From Actinoplanes octamycinicus (lineage in GTDB: Bacteria; Actinomycetota; Actinomycetes; Mycobacteriales; Micromonosporaceae), in assembly GCF_014205225.1 (NCBI RefSeq), contig NZ_JACHNB010000001.1, positions 6,243,501 through 6,307,500 on the forward strand: a DNA stretch of 64,000 nucleotides, written 5' to 3'. The notes below the pieces were generated by a model. The model searched no databases. It was not told the origin of the DNA and was given only the letters and a program-made list of their open reading frames with translations. Below, piece after piece: positions 15,781-24,211 of this stretch. Position 1 is the first letter of the stretch. Each line of letters opens with the position of its first letter. Position numbers and translations under genes: made by a program.

Positions 15781-17202
15781 ATGTCCCGCAGTCCGCAACG
15801 GTGGTGGGCCCTCGCGCTCATCGCCCTCGCCCAGTTCATCGTGATCATGGACACCTCGATCATCGGCGTCGCGCTTCCGCGGATGCGCGACGATCTCGGC
15901 TTCACCCCGAGCGACCTGTCCTGGGTCTTCAACGCCTACGTCGTCGCGTTCGGCGGCCTGCTGCTGCTCGGCGGCCGGCTGTCCGACCTGTACGGCGCCC
16001 GCCGGATCTTCGCTACCGGCTGGGCGGTGCTGCTGGCCGGCTCGGCCCTGGCCGGCCTCGCCGGTGGCGTCGAGGTGGAATTGGCCGCCCGTGCTGTGCA
16101 GGGCGCCGGTGCCGCGCTGATCGCTCCGTCGGCGCTGACCCTGCTGATGATGCTCTTCGGTAGCCAGCCGGCCGAGCTGACCAAGGCGCTTGCCCTGTAC
16201 GGCGCGGCCGCCCCGGCCGGCGGCACCGCGGGTGTCTTCCTCGGCGGCGTGATCACCGAATACGTCAGCTGGCCCTGGGTGTTCTACCTGAACATCCCGG
16301 TCGCCGCGCTCGCCCTGGTCGCCACCCCGGCGCTGATGCCGGCCGGCGGGAACCGTCCCGGCCGCCTCGACGTGGCCGGCGCGCTCACCGTCACCGGTGG
16401 GCTGGCCGCCGCCGTCTACGCCATCGTCCGCGCCCCGGAAGCCGGCTGGACCGCCGCCTCGACGTGGCTCACCCTGGGCGGCGCCGCGATCCTGCTCGCC
16501 GGGTTCCTGGTCATCCAGGCCCGCCGCCGGGAGCCGCTGGTCCGGCTGTCGATCTTCGCGAACCGGAACCTGTCCGCGGCGAACCTGGCCCAGCTGCTGC
16601 TCGGCGCGGCGTGGATCCCGATGTGGTTCTTCCTCAACCTCTACCTGCAGCAGGTGCTCGGCTTCCGGGCCTTCCCGAGCGGTGCCGCCCTGCTGCCGAT
16701 GACCGTCCTCATCATGCTCGGGATGATCGTCGTCGCGCCGCGGGTGATCGGCCGGTTCGGGGCGAAGGCCACGCTGGTCACCGGGCTCGCGGTGCTGGCC
16801 GCCGGGCTTGGCTGGCTGGCCCTGATCCGGCCGACCGGCAGCTACCTGGTCGACGTGCTGCCCGCCTCTCTGGTCACCGCGCTCGGCATGGCCCTCGCGT
16901 TCATCCCGTCGCTGGGCACCGCGCTGTCCAGCGCCCGGCCCGGGGAGGGCGGTTTGGCCTCCGGGATCGTGAACACCAGCTACCAGGTGGGCTCGGCGCT
17001 CGGGCTGGCCGCGATGACTGCTCTGGCCAGTGCGCGTGGCGCTGACCGGCTCGGCGATCTGCCGGCGCTGACCAGCGGCTATTCCGCCGCCCTGCTCGGT
17101 GCCGCGGGCATCGCCGCGGCGGCGGCCGTCCTCGCCGGGATCACGCTCATCAGCCGTGGCGATGTCCCGGCCGCCCCGGAAACCGCACCGGCACCTCGAT
17201 GA
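15781..17202 (+). CDS. MFS exporter, DHA2 (14-helix) family
   Basis: A 473-residue membrane transporter. The opening AQFIVIMDTSIIGVALP is the DHA2 motif (LDxTIVNVALP type). GGLLLLGGRLSDLYGARR is the MFS motif A loop, and about 13-14 hydrophobic segments run to the end. Members export drugs, dyes or antibiotics by proton antiport. The ATG is fixed by AGGAGG at 15768-15773, seven bases upstream. Its promoter carries two CsoR-type palindromes, so it is probably induced by a metal or a reactive thiol/aldehyde signal sensed by a CsoR-family protein encoded elsewhere. A TetR gene lies nearby but converges and has its own operator. A strong terminator follows. Confidence 0.9.
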   Translation: MSRSPQRWWALALIALAQFIVIMDTSIIGVALPRMRDDLGFTPSDLSWVFNAYVVAFGGLLLLGGRLSDLYGARRIFATGWAVLLAGSALAGLAGGVEVELAARAVQGAGAALIAPSALTLLMMLFGSQPAELTKALALYGAAAPAGGTAGVFLGGVITEYVSWPWVFYLNIPVAALALVATPALMPAGGNRPGRLDVAGALTVTGGLAAAVYAIVRAPEAGWTAASTWLTLGGAAILLAGFLVIQARRREPLVRLSIFANRNLSAANLAQLLLGAAWIPMWFFLNLYLQQVLGFRAFPSGAALLPMTVLIMLGMIVVAPRVIGRFGAKATLVTGLAVLAAGLGWLALIRPTGSYLVDVLPASLVTALGMALAFIPSLGTALSSARPGEGGLASGIVNTSYQVGSALGLAAMTALASARGADRLGDLPALTSGYSAALLGAAGIAAAAAVLAGITLISRGDVPAAPETAPAPR

Positions 17203-17216
17203 ACCGCGGGTGCTGT

Positions 17217-17264
17217 CCGGTGCTCCGCCTGAGCGCCCTGAACGGCGGTCAGGCGGAGCACCGG
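17217..17264. terminator. Terminator after the MFS gene
   Basis: Perfect 16-base arms (CCGGTGCTCCGCCTGA and its complement) surround a 16-base loop, beginning 14 bases after the MFS stop. It could also serve the convergent TetR operon, about 90 bases away. Confidence 0.75.
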
Positions 17265-17349
17265 GCATCTCGCCCGGTCGTACCGAAAGAGATGATTGTG
17301 GTGTCCACCGCGATGATGTCGCGCGCCGGGGTTGTCGGCGCTGCCCGGC

Positions 17350-17946
17350 CTACAGAGTGCTGCTCCCGGCGCGGTAGGCGGTGAGCACCCGGTCGACCAC
17401 TCGCACGGCGAAGGCGGCGTCGAGCGGGGCGCCGGAGACCGCGCGGCGGTGGAAGATCGGTCCGGCGAGCAGGTCCAGGACTTCGGCCGGATCGGTGTCG
17501 GCGGGGAGCTCACCCTGGTCGATGCCCCGGGTGATGACGTCCAGGACGAGTTGATGGCGGGTGTCGGCCTGCCGGCGGTGCAGGGCGGCGAAGGCGGGAT
17601 CGCGCTCCGCGGCGTCGACCAGAGCGAACATCATTCCGGTGGCTGGGCTGGTCCGGAGGGCTTCGGCGAAACCGGTGAGCAGGTGGACGAGATCGTCGCG
17701 GAGGCTGCCGGTGGCGGGGTCGGCGGGCAGGGCCAGGATGCTGTCGAAGGCGTCCAGGACAAGGGCGGCTTGACTCTCCCACTGGCGGTAGATGGTCGTT
17801 TTCGCCACGCCGGAATGCTCGGCAACCGCTTCGATGGTGGTGCCGGTGATGCCTCGCTGCGCGAGCAGCGCCAGGGCGCTGGTCAGCACCCTGGCCTTGC
17901 TGCGCAGCACGCGAGGGTCAACGGCCCGGCTCAACGTCGCTCCCAC
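17350..17946 (-). CDS. TetR-family repressor, last gene of F420-reductase operon
   Basis: A 198-residue TetR-family regulator. The helix-turn-helix includes GTTIEAVAEHSGVAKTTIYR followed by QW. The C-terminal domain of the TetR_C_11 type starts with LRDDLVHLLTGFAEAL and ends with DAAFAVRVVDRVLTAYRAG. Its start overlaps the end of the NmrA-like gene by 16 bases, which makes it the third gene of an operon starting at 19285. The 18-base palindrome upstream of that operon is its probable target, giving a negative feedback loop. Confidence 0.9.
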   Translation of the reverse strand: MGATLSRAVDPRVLRSKARVLTSALALLAQRGITGTTIEAVAEHSGVAKTTIYRQWESQAALVLDAFDSILALPADPATGSLRDDLVHLLTGFAEALRTSPATGMMFALVDAAERDPAFAALHRRQADTRHQLVLDVITRGIDQGELPADTDPAEVLDLLAGPIFHRRAVSGAPLDAAFAVRVVDRVLTAYRAGSSTL

Positions 17947-18794
17947 ACCTCGCGATGGTCACGAATGTACTGTGCCATGGTGCGGGGCGTCCGCCGCAGC
18001 AGCCCGGCCATGGTGGGATCGACCTGCTCGGCCTGCCCGCGCCGCAGGCCGAGGTGCAGGACGGTCTGCACGAGGCACGGGGCGAGCGGCAGACCCTGAC
18101 GGCGCAGATGCCGCAGATAGCCGCCGGCGCTGGCGGGCTGGTACTGGATCACCCGTCCGAGGGCGTCGGTGAGCAGGCCGGCGACCGCGTCGAAGGTGAG
18201 CGCTTCCGGGCCGGTCAGCGTGTACCCGGCGGATCGGTGGGCGGTGGTGTCGGTGAAGACGGTGGCGGCGACCTCGCCGATGTCTCGCGTGTCGACGAAG
18301 GCGACGCGGCCACGACCCGCGGGAAGGTAGATCCGGTTGTCCTCGCGGATGTCGTCACGGTAGGCGTCGGCCAGGTTCTGGGCGAAGAATCCGGGCCGCA
18401 GAATCGTGGACGGCAGCGGTGAGGCGAGCAGATGCTTCTCGACACGGTGGTGTGGCACCACGCGGTTGGTGTCGGCACCGGTCACCGAAACGAACACCAC
18501 ATGTCCGGGTGCGTGCCGGGCCACGGCATCCACCAGCGCGTTGAGGGTCGGGGCGACGCGGGCGATCGCCGGTGGCCGGAGCAGGAACAGGCCGTCGGTT
18601 CCCCGGACCGCGGCCGGGAAGGTCTCTGGCCGGTGCAGGTCCAGGTGGACCGCCTCGACGCCGGGAAACCGGGACCGGAGCCGGGCCAGGTCGGTGCCCG
18701 CCACCCGTACCGGTAGCCCGGCCGCCAGCAGGGACCGCGCGGCCGCTCCGCCGACATTGCCGGTGGCGCCGACGACCAGGATCGGTGGGGTCAT
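17931..18794 (-). CDS. NmrA-like NAD(P)-binding protein
   Basis: A 287-residue atypical SDR of the NmrA/azoreductase-like type. ILVVGATGNVGGAAARSLL is at the N-terminus (GxxGxxG cofactor loop). VVFVSVTGADTN and STILRPGFFAQNL are characteristic downstream strands. No catalytic YxxxK is evident, as expected for this group, which often senses NADP(H) redox state or reduces quinones. The start is the ATG at 18794. The gene overlaps the preceding F420-type reductase by 4 bases and the following TetR by 16 bases, indicating tight co-expression. Confidence 0.87.
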   Translation of the reverse strand: MTPPILVVGATGNVGGAAARSLLAAGLPVRVAGTDLARLRSRFPGVEAVHLDLHRPETFPAAVRGTDGLFLLRPPAIARVAPTLNALVDAVARHAPGHVVFVSVTGADTNRVVPHHRVEKHLLASPLPSTILRPGFFAQNLADAYRDDIREDNRIYLPAGRGRVAFVDTRDIGEVAATVFTDTTAHRSAGYTLTGPEALTFDAVAGLLTDALGRVIQYQPASAGGYLRHLRRQGLPLAPCLVQTVLHLGLRRGQAEQVDPTMAGLLRRTPRTMAQYIRDHREVWERR

Positions 18795-19285
18795 CGCGCG
18801 AGGTCGAGGTAGATGACGGCCAGGCCGTCGCGGCGCGACGCCTCGGCCAGTTCCGCCAGGGTCGGCGTGCGGTCCACGTTGATCCGGATGCCCATGCGGC
18901 GGCCTGCCTTGGCGTGCCCGACCGCCTCGATCAGTTCGCGGTACACCCAGGCGACGTCGTCCGGATCCTCGACGAGTTGGGCCTGGGCCCGGCGGTGCGC
19001 TCCGAGCAGCGTGACCGACACCTCGGGGTTGCCGCGCAGATTGGCGCGCCAGCCCGAGTTGGTGAGCACCAGCAGCCGGCCGTCGCCGTTCTCGCGATAG
19101 GCCACCGGGAGCACGAATCGCCGCCCGGTCCGGCGCCCGGTGACGTGCAGGAGCAACAGATGCCGGCCGATCCGCTGGGCGCGGCCCGGAGACGAGAGCA
19201 GCCACCGCATCACCCGGTTGACGATCCGATAGGGGGCTCTCGGCGGTTGGACACGCTGGACCGCCGGGCGGGACGAGGCGTTCAT
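18791..19285 (-). CDS. F420-dependent nitroreductase-family (DDN-like) oxidoreductase
   Basis: A 164-residue protein of the deazaflavin (F420)-dependent nitroreductase family. It shows LLLLHVTGRRTGRRFVLPVAY, the phosphate-binding strand and loop, then LLVLTNSGWRANLRGNPEVSV, which lines the cofactor in homologues. These enzymes use reduced F420 for reduction of quinones or xenobiotics. It leads an operon with the NmrA-like and TetR genes, and an 18-base perfect palindrome lies 12 bases upstream of its ATG. The operon looks like a self-regulated response to an electrophile or quinone-like compound, which is inference from the family mix. Confidence 0.87.
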   Translation of the reverse strand: MNASSRPAVQRVQPPRAPYRIVNRVMRWLLSSPGRAQRIGRHLLLLHVTGRRTGRRFVLPVAYRENGDGRLLVLTNSGWRANLRGNPEVSVTLLGAHRRAQAQLVEDPDDVAWVYRELIEAVGHAKAGRRMGIRINVDRTPTLAELAEASRRDGLAVIYLDLAR

Positions 19286-19297
19286 GATTCCAGCTTA

Positions 19298-19315
19298 CGC
19301 TACGGTACCGTAGCG
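19298..19315. promoter_or_regulatory. Perfect 18-base operator of the F420-reductase/NmrA/TetR operon
   Basis: CGCTACGGTACCGTAGCG is fully self-complementary and lies 12 bases upstream of the first gene's ATG. It is the probable binding site of the TetR protein encoded at the end of the operon. Confidence 0.8.
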
Positions 19316-19385
19316 AAACTGTGGCGGTGCCGACGGTGACGGAGCGTTGATCGACGGTCCGGCCGGGGCGTCTACGCTGACGCAC

Positions 19386-20231
19386 ATGACGGAGTCAGTC
19401 GGGGTTGCCGGCCTCGTCCGGGAGCGTCTCGGTGAGTGCAGTCCGAGCGAGCGGCGGGTGGGACGGGCGTTGCTCGCGGAGTATCCGTCCGCGGGTCTGG
19501 AGACGGTCGCGAGCTTGGCCGAACGCGCCGAGGTGAGCGCGCCGACCGTGCTGCGTTTCCTGTCCCGGCTGGGTTTCCGCGGCTTCCCGGAGTTCCAGCG
19601 GGTGCTGCGTGCCGAGCTTGCCGAGCGGCAGGCGTCGCCGCTGGCCGCGTACGCGGCGCCCGAGGACGGAACGGCCGGTCCGCGCTCGCGGGCGGCGGAC
19701 GTTCTGCCGCAGGCGGTCGCCGGCACGCTCGGTGACCTCCCGGAGGCCGAGTTGGAGCGCGCGGTGCGGTTGCTGGCCGACCGGCAGTTGCGGATCACGG
19801 CGGCGGGCGGACGGTTCTCCACGTTGCTCGCTCAGTATCTGGTCTTCCACCTCATCCAGTTGCGCGGCAACAGCCGGATGCTGCCGGCCGCTCCCGTCGA
19901 GCGGGTCGACGCCCTGGTCGACGTCGGCCGCAAGGACCTGTTCGTGCTGTTCGACTTCCGCCGCTACGAGCAGCCCACTCAGCAGCTCGCCCGGTCGGTG
20001 TCCGAGCGTGGTGCCCGGATCATCCTGTGCACCGATCGGTGGCTGTCGCCGATCGCCGGCCTCGCCGACGTGGTGCTGCCCAGCCGGGTCGACTCGCCGT
20101 CCATGTACGACAGCTTCGTGCCGGCCCTGGCGCTGCTGGAGGTGCTGGTAGCCGGAGTGGTGGACAAGCTCGGCCCGGCGGCGCAGGAGCGGCTGGCGGC
20201 TGTCGAGGCGGTCAGTCAGCCGTACCTCTGA
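19386..20231 (+). CDS. MurR/RpiR-family regulator
   Basis: A 281-residue regulator. The N-terminal HTH_6 domain contains LGECSPSERRVGRALL and VASLAERAEVSAPTVLRFL. The C-terminal SIS (sugar isomerase) domain covers about residues 120-260 and includes RITAAGGRFSTLLAQYL and ERGARIILCTDR. RpiR proteins sense phosphosugars or related metabolites through the SIS domain. Here the following genes import amino-acid-like solutes. The ATG at 19386 is preferred to the longer frame from 19347. It is divergent from the F420 operon and 88 bases upstream of the importer genes, which it presumably controls. Confidence 0.9.
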   Translation: MTESVGVAGLVRERLGECSPSERRVGRALLAEYPSAGLETVASLAERAEVSAPTVLRFLSRLGFRGFPEFQRVLRAELAERQASPLAAYAAPEDGTAGPRSRAADVLPQAVAGTLGDLPEAELERAVRLLADRQLRITAAGGRFSTLLAQYLVFHLIQLRGNSRMLPAAPVERVDALVDVGRKDLFVLFDFRRYEQPTQQLARSVSERGARIILCTDRWLSPIAGLADVVLPSRVDSPSMYDSFVPALALLEVLVAGVVDKLGPAAQERLAAVEAVSQPYL

Positions 20232-20233
20232 AA

Positions 20234-20279
20234 TTACAGGATGCTGAAACTTCCATAGAGGCGTTACAGGCATTACATT
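20234..20279. promoter_or_regulatory. Repeated TTACAGG/TTACATT sites before the ABC importer
   Basis: TTACAGG occurs at 20234 and 20264, exactly 30 bases apart, with a variant TTACATT at 20273. GAAACTTC lies between them (20246-20253). This AT-richer leader stands out from its surroundings and may be the RpiR operator. Confidence 0.4.
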
Positions 20280-20319
20280 CACCCGGACACATGCGATGTG
20301 ATCCCGGGAGGGTCCAGAT

Positions 20320-21258
20320 ATGCGCCTCACCTTCGTCGCACCCCTGATCCTGGCGGCGACCGGCCTGTTCGCCGCCGGCTGCTCAACCAGCTCCGGCGAA
20401 GCCGCCGCCGATCCGGCCAAGACCGTCAGCGTCACCATCGACGGGGTGGGGCCGGTCGGCACCGACCCGAAGCTGGTGGCGGCCGTTCCTGCCGACATCC
20501 GGGGCAAGGGCAGCCTGACGGTGGCTACCAACGCTCCCTACCAGCCGTTCATCGCCTTCGCCCAGGAAGGCAAGACCGACGCCTTCAAAGGTCTGGACTA
20601 CGACCTGTTCACCGCCGCCTCGGCGCGGCTCGGACTGACCGTCACGTTCACCCAGCAGCCGTTCGACGGCCTGGTGCCCGGCCTGCAGGCGGCCAAGTAC
20701 GACGCGATCGCCGGTGGCGTCACCGACAAGAGGGAACGTCAGCAGGTCGCCACCTTCGTCGACTACACCGCGTCGGGAACCGGCTTCCTGGTCCGTTCCG
20801 GAAATCCGCTGGGCGTGCGGACGGCCGCTGAACTCTGCGGTCACCGGGTGGCCGTGCAGAAGTCCAGCAACCAGGCGGCGCATCTGGCCACCTACAGCAA
20901 GGACAGTTGCGGCGCCGCCCCGATCCAGGTGCAGGAGTACCCGGAGAACCCGCAGGCCGTGCAGGCCCTGCTCGCCGGCAACGTCGACGTGGTCGCGGCC
21001 ACCAAGGTGAACCTCGTCGACATCGCCGGCGGCCTGACCGGCAAGGCCGAACTCGTCGAGGACCCGGCCGCTCCCAACGGCTGGCTGGCCAGCCCGAACG
21101 GATTCGGGTTCCTCAAGTCGCGCAAGGACCTCGCCGAGGCGTACCGGGCCGGGCTGCAGTCGCTGGTGGACGACGGGACGTACACGAAGATTCTCGACCG
21201 GTACAAGCAGCGGGCGATCGGACTCAAGACGATCACCGTCGACCAGGCCATCGACTGA
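20320..21258 (+). CDS. Amino-acid-type ABC transporter substrate-binding lipoprotein
   Basis: A 312-residue solute-binding lipoprotein. The lipobox LFAAGC is at residues ~16-21. The SBP_bac_3 fold (polar amino acid family) begins near residue 65 with GSLTVATNAPYQPF, then DYDLFTAASARLGL and FDGLVPGLQAAKYDAIAGG. The substrate-gripping region is intact, but which amino acid or conjugate it binds cannot be told. It is the first gene of the import operon, ahead of a permease, an ATPase and an M20 peptidase. The first 30 residues after the lipobox include an unusual extra strand (VSVTIDGVGPVG). Confidence 0.92.
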   Translation: MRLTFVAPLILAATGLFAAGCSTSSGEAAADPAKTVSVTIDGVGPVGTDPKLVAAVPADIRGKGSLTVATNAPYQPFIAFAQEGKTDAFKGLDYDLFTAASARLGLTVTFTQQPFDGLVPGLQAAKYDAIAGGVTDKRERQQVATFVDYTASGTGFLVRSGNPLGVRTAAELCGHRVAVQKSSNQAAHLATYSKDSCGAAPIQVQEYPENPQAVQALLAGNVDVVAATKVNLVDIAGGLTGKAELVEDPAAPNGWLASPNGFGFLKSRKDLAEAYRAGLQSLVDDGTYTKILDRYKQRAIGLKTITVDQAID

Positions 21259-21366
21259 CCCGTACCGGACATCGACCGCAACCGGCGGGCGTCGGGCGCC
21301 ACATATCCGAATGAGGGCGGACCGTGGCCCGGCACCCGCCGGTTGTCTCTTCTGCAAAGGACATCC

Positions 21367-22218
21367 ATGGAAGCAACAGGTGTGCGTGCCGTCCCGGTGC
21401 GCCACTACGGCCGCTGGGTCACCGCCGCGGTGGTCACCGCCGTCGCCGTCATGTTCCTCAACGCTCTGATCCGCAGCCCCAACCTGCAGCCCGGCGTGAT
21501 CCGCTCGTACCTGTTCAAGGACTACGTGCTGCACGGCGTGGGCGTCACCCTGCTGCTGACCGGGGTGGCGATGGGGCTCGGCACCGCCGGCGCGGTGGTG
21601 CTGGCCGTGCTGCGCCTGTCGGCCAACCCCGTCCTCAAGGCCGGCGCCTGGGCGTTCATCTGGTTCTTCCGAGGCACGCCGCTGCTCGTCCAGATCATTT
21701 TCTGGGGTTTTCTGGGTGCCCTCTTCCCCCGGGTGAGCATCTCGCTGCCGGGCCTGGGCACGCTGTTCGACCAGCCGACCAGTGTGGTCATCTCCGGTAC
21801 CACGGCCGCGGTGCTCGCCCTGTCGCTCAACGAGATGGCGTACGCCGCCGAGATCGTGCGTAGTGGACTGCTGGCCGTCGACCGCGGGCAGACCGAGGCG
21901 GCGTACGCGCTGGGGATGAGTCCGGCTCTGACCCTGCGCCGCATCGTGCTGCCGCAGGCGATGCGGGTCATCGTGCCTCCGATGGGCAACGAGACGATCA
22001 CCATGCTCAAGTCGACGGCACTGGTGTCGGTGATCGCCGGCCACGACCTGATGACCGTCGTGCAGGGCGTCTATGGCAACAACTACCAGGTGATCCCGCT
22101 GCTGACCGTGGCCGCGCTCTGGTACCTGGCGCTGGTCAGCGTCCTGTCGGCCGGCCAGTACCTGATCGAGCGGCGCTTCGGCCGCGGCACCCAGCTGGTG
22201 CGGGGAGGGATCCGATGA
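21367..22218 (+). CDS. Amino-acid-type ABC transporter permease
   Basis: A 283-residue inner-membrane permease of the HisM/GlnP type. The TM-rich N-terminus begins with [32 protein letters not shown] is the family's hallmark region. The EAA loop reads [21 protein letters not shown] and contacts the ATPase. The internal ATG at 21367 is preferred because AAAGGA lies about 7 bases upstream. A single permease gene means it works as a homodimer. Its stop overlaps the ATPase start by four bases. Confidence 0.93.
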   Translation: MEATGVRAVPVRHYGRWVTAAVVTAVAVMFLNALIRSPNLQPGVIRSYLFKDYVLHGVGVTLLLTGVAMGLGTAGAVVLAVLRLSANPVLKAGAWAFIWFFRGTPLLVQIIFWGFLGALFPRVSISLPGLGTLFDQPTSVVISGTTAAVLALSLNEMAYAAEIVRSGLLAVDRGQTEAAYALGMSPALTLRRIVLPQAMRVIVPPMGNETITMLKSTALVSVIAGHDLMTVVQGVYGNNYQVIPLLTVAALWYLALVSVLSAGQYLIERRFGRGTQLVRGGIR

Positions 22219-22979
22219 GAACCGCGGCGGTGCGCGCCGAAGCGGTGCGCAAGAGCTTCGGCGGCCACGAGGTGCTGCGCGGGGTGGACCTGACGGTCGA
22301 ACCAGGCGAGGTGACCTGCCTGCTGGGACCGTCCGGCTCCGGCAAGTCGACCTTCCTGCGGTGCATCAACCACCTGGAGACCATCGACGGCGGCACGCTG
22401 ACCGTGGACGGGGCGCTGGTCGGGTACGAGCACCGTGGTGGCCGACTGCATGAGCTGCGGCCGCGGCAGACAGCCGAGCGGCGGCGAGAGATCGGCATGG
22501 TGTTCCAGCGCTTCAACCTCTTCCCGCACCTGACCGCTCTGCAGAACATCACCGAGGCGCCGACCCGGGTGCTGCGTGAGCCCGCGGCGACGGTCCGGCC
22601 CCGAGCCATGGCGCTGCTGGAGCGGGTCGGGCTTGCCGACAAGGCGAACGCCTACCCGGCCCAGCTGTCCGGTGGTCAGCAGCAGCGCGTCGCCATCGCC
22701 CGGGCCCTGGCGATGCGCCCCCGACTGATGCTCTTCGACGAGCCCACCTCCGCCCTCGACCCGGAGCTGGTCGGCGAGGTGCTGGCCGTCATGCGGGACC
22801 TGGCCGGCGACGGCATGACGATGATCGTGGTGACCCACGAGATCGGATTCGCCCGCGAGGTCGCCGACACGGTGGCCTTCCTGGACTCCGGCATCGTCGT
22901 CGAGAGCGGAACCCCGGACCAGGTGCTCAGCGATCCGCGACACGAACGTACCCGCGCGTTCCTGTCCAAGGTCCTGTGA
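22215..22979 (+). CDS. Amino-acid-type ABC transporter ATPase
   Basis: A 254-residue nucleotide-binding subunit. Walker A reads GPSGSGKST (about residues 37-45), followed by the Q-loop [11 protein letters not shown]. The signature [15 protein letters not shown], Walker [13 protein letters not shown] and the switch His in VVTHE are all intact. The subfamily is that of GlnQ/HisP polar-amino-acid importers. A short insertion ([13 protein letters not shown]) sits after the N-terminal beta region. Four-base overlaps at both ends couple its translation to the permease and the peptidase. Confidence 0.95.
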   Translation: MRTAAVRAEAVRKSFGGHEVLRGVDLTVEPGEVTCLLGPSGSGKSTFLRCINHLETIDGGTLTVDGALVGYEHRGGRLHELRPRQTAERRREIGMVFQRFNLFPHLTALQNITEAPTRVLREPAATVRPRAMALLERVGLADKANAYPAQLSGGQQQRVAIARALAMRPRLMLFDEPTSALDPELVGEVLAVMRDLAGDGMTMIVVTHEIGFAREVADTVAFLDSGIVVESGTPDQVLSDPRHERTRAFLSKVL

Positions 22980-24139
22980 ACCTGCGCGACGCGGCGGCCC
23001 GCCGCTATCCGGACTATCTCGAACGGCTCGCCCAGCTGGTCGCGGTCGACTCCGGCTCGGGCGACCTGGCCGGACTCGACAAGGCCGCGACGATGCTGGC
23101 CGGCTGGTGCACCGAGGCCGGGCTCACCGTACACCGCATCCCGGTGCGCGATCCCTCGAACAGGTTCCTTGGCGACGCGGTGGTGGCCTCCGCGCGCGGC
23201 ACCGGCTCCCGCCGGATCCTGTTGGCGGGACACCTCGACACGGTGTTTCCGGCCGGTACGGCCGCGACCCGCCCGTTCCGGATCGCCGGTGATCGCGCCT
23301 ACGGGGCCGGAGTTTGCGATGACAAGGGCGGGGTGCTGGCCGGGCTGGCGGCAGCGGAGGTGCTGCTCGCCGAGGGGAATTCCGCGTTCGGGGAGCTGCT
23401 GCTGGTGGTGACGCCGGACGAGGAGATCGGCTCGCCGGGCAGCCGCTCCCTGCTCGGCCGCCTGGCCCGGGGGGCTGACGCGGCGCTGTGCCTGGAGTGC
23501 GCCCGGGAGAACGGCGACCTGGTCCGCGCCCGCAAGGGTGTGGCCGACATCGAGGTGACCCTGCACGGCCGGGCCGCGCACGCCGGGATCGAACCGGAAC
23601 GCGGTGCGCACGCGGCGCTGGCCGCGGCCCGGCTCACCGTCGCACTGCAGGAACTCAACGGTCGGTGGCCAGCGGTCACGGTCAACGTCGGTGTCCTGCA
23701 AGCGGGGGAGCGGCCCAACGTCGTACCGGATCAGGCGCGGCTGGTCGTCGATCTGCGCGCCGAGCAGCCCGGTGCGTTCGCTGAGGCTCTCGCCACGATC
23801 AGCGAGCTGGCCGCAGCTCCGGCGGTGCCCGGCGTGACCGCTTCGGTGGCCGTCGTGGCGCCCACCCCGCCGTGGGCGGGTTCGGCCGGCACCGACCGTC
23901 TGGTCGGCCTCGCCCGGATGGTCGGTGCGCAGCTGGACATCCCGGTGCGGGCAGCCGCGACCGGTGGCTGCGCGGACGCCAATCTGCTGGCCGCCGCCGG
24001 GGCGCCGGTGCTGGACGGGCTCGGCCCGATCGGCGGTGACGACCACAGCCGGTCCGAGTGGCTGGACCTGAGTTCCGTCGTTCCCCGGATCGCGCTGCTG
24101 GCCGGGCTGATCGACGCGATCTCACCAGGACCGGATTGA
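22976..24139 (+). CDS. M20-family metallopeptidase (carboxypeptidase G2-like)
   Basis: A 387-residue cytosolic dizinc peptidase. Metal ligands are visible in AGHLDTVF (His), GVCDDKGG (bridging Asp), [11 protein letters not shown] (general-base Glu plus ligand) and LECAREN, and a final His in [11 protein letters not shown] dimerisation domain sits in the middle. Carboxypeptidase G2-type members remove C-terminal Glu or Asp from conjugates. As the last gene of an amino-acid ABC import operon it probably releases the amino acid from an imported conjugate or dipeptide. It starts with GTG overlapping the ATPase stop. A terminator follows at 24172. Confidence 0.9.
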   Translation: MNLRDAAARRYPDYLERLAQLVAVDSGSGDLAGLDKAATMLAGWCTEAGLTVHRIPVRDPSNRFLGDAVVASARGTGSRRILLAGHLDTVFPAGTAATRPFRIAGDRAYGAGVCDDKGGVLAGLAAAEVLLAEGNSAFGELLLVVTPDEEIGSPGSRSLLGRLARGADAALCLECARENGDLVRARKGVADIEVTLHGRAAHAGIEPERGAHAALAAARLTVALQELNGRWPAVTVNVGVLQAGERPNVVPDQARLVVDLRAEQPGAFAEALATISELAAAPAVPGVTASVAVVAPTPPWAGSAGTDRLVGLARMVGAQLDIPVRAAATGGCADANLLAAAGAPVLDGLGPIGGDDHSRSEWLDLSSVVPRIALLAGLIDAISPGPD

Positions 24140-24171
24140 GCCGGGCGGCCGCACCCGGCCCGCACGGCAGA

Positions 24172-24204
24172 AAGGCTGGGCTCCCGATCCGGGAGCCCAG
24201 CCTT
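24172..24204. terminator. Strong bidirectional terminator
   Basis: A perfect 15-base stem (AAGGCTGGGCTCCCG and its complement) with an ATC loop lies between the convergent M20 peptidase and cyanophycinase-like genes. Confidence 0.85.
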
Positions 24205-24211
24205 CGCCATA

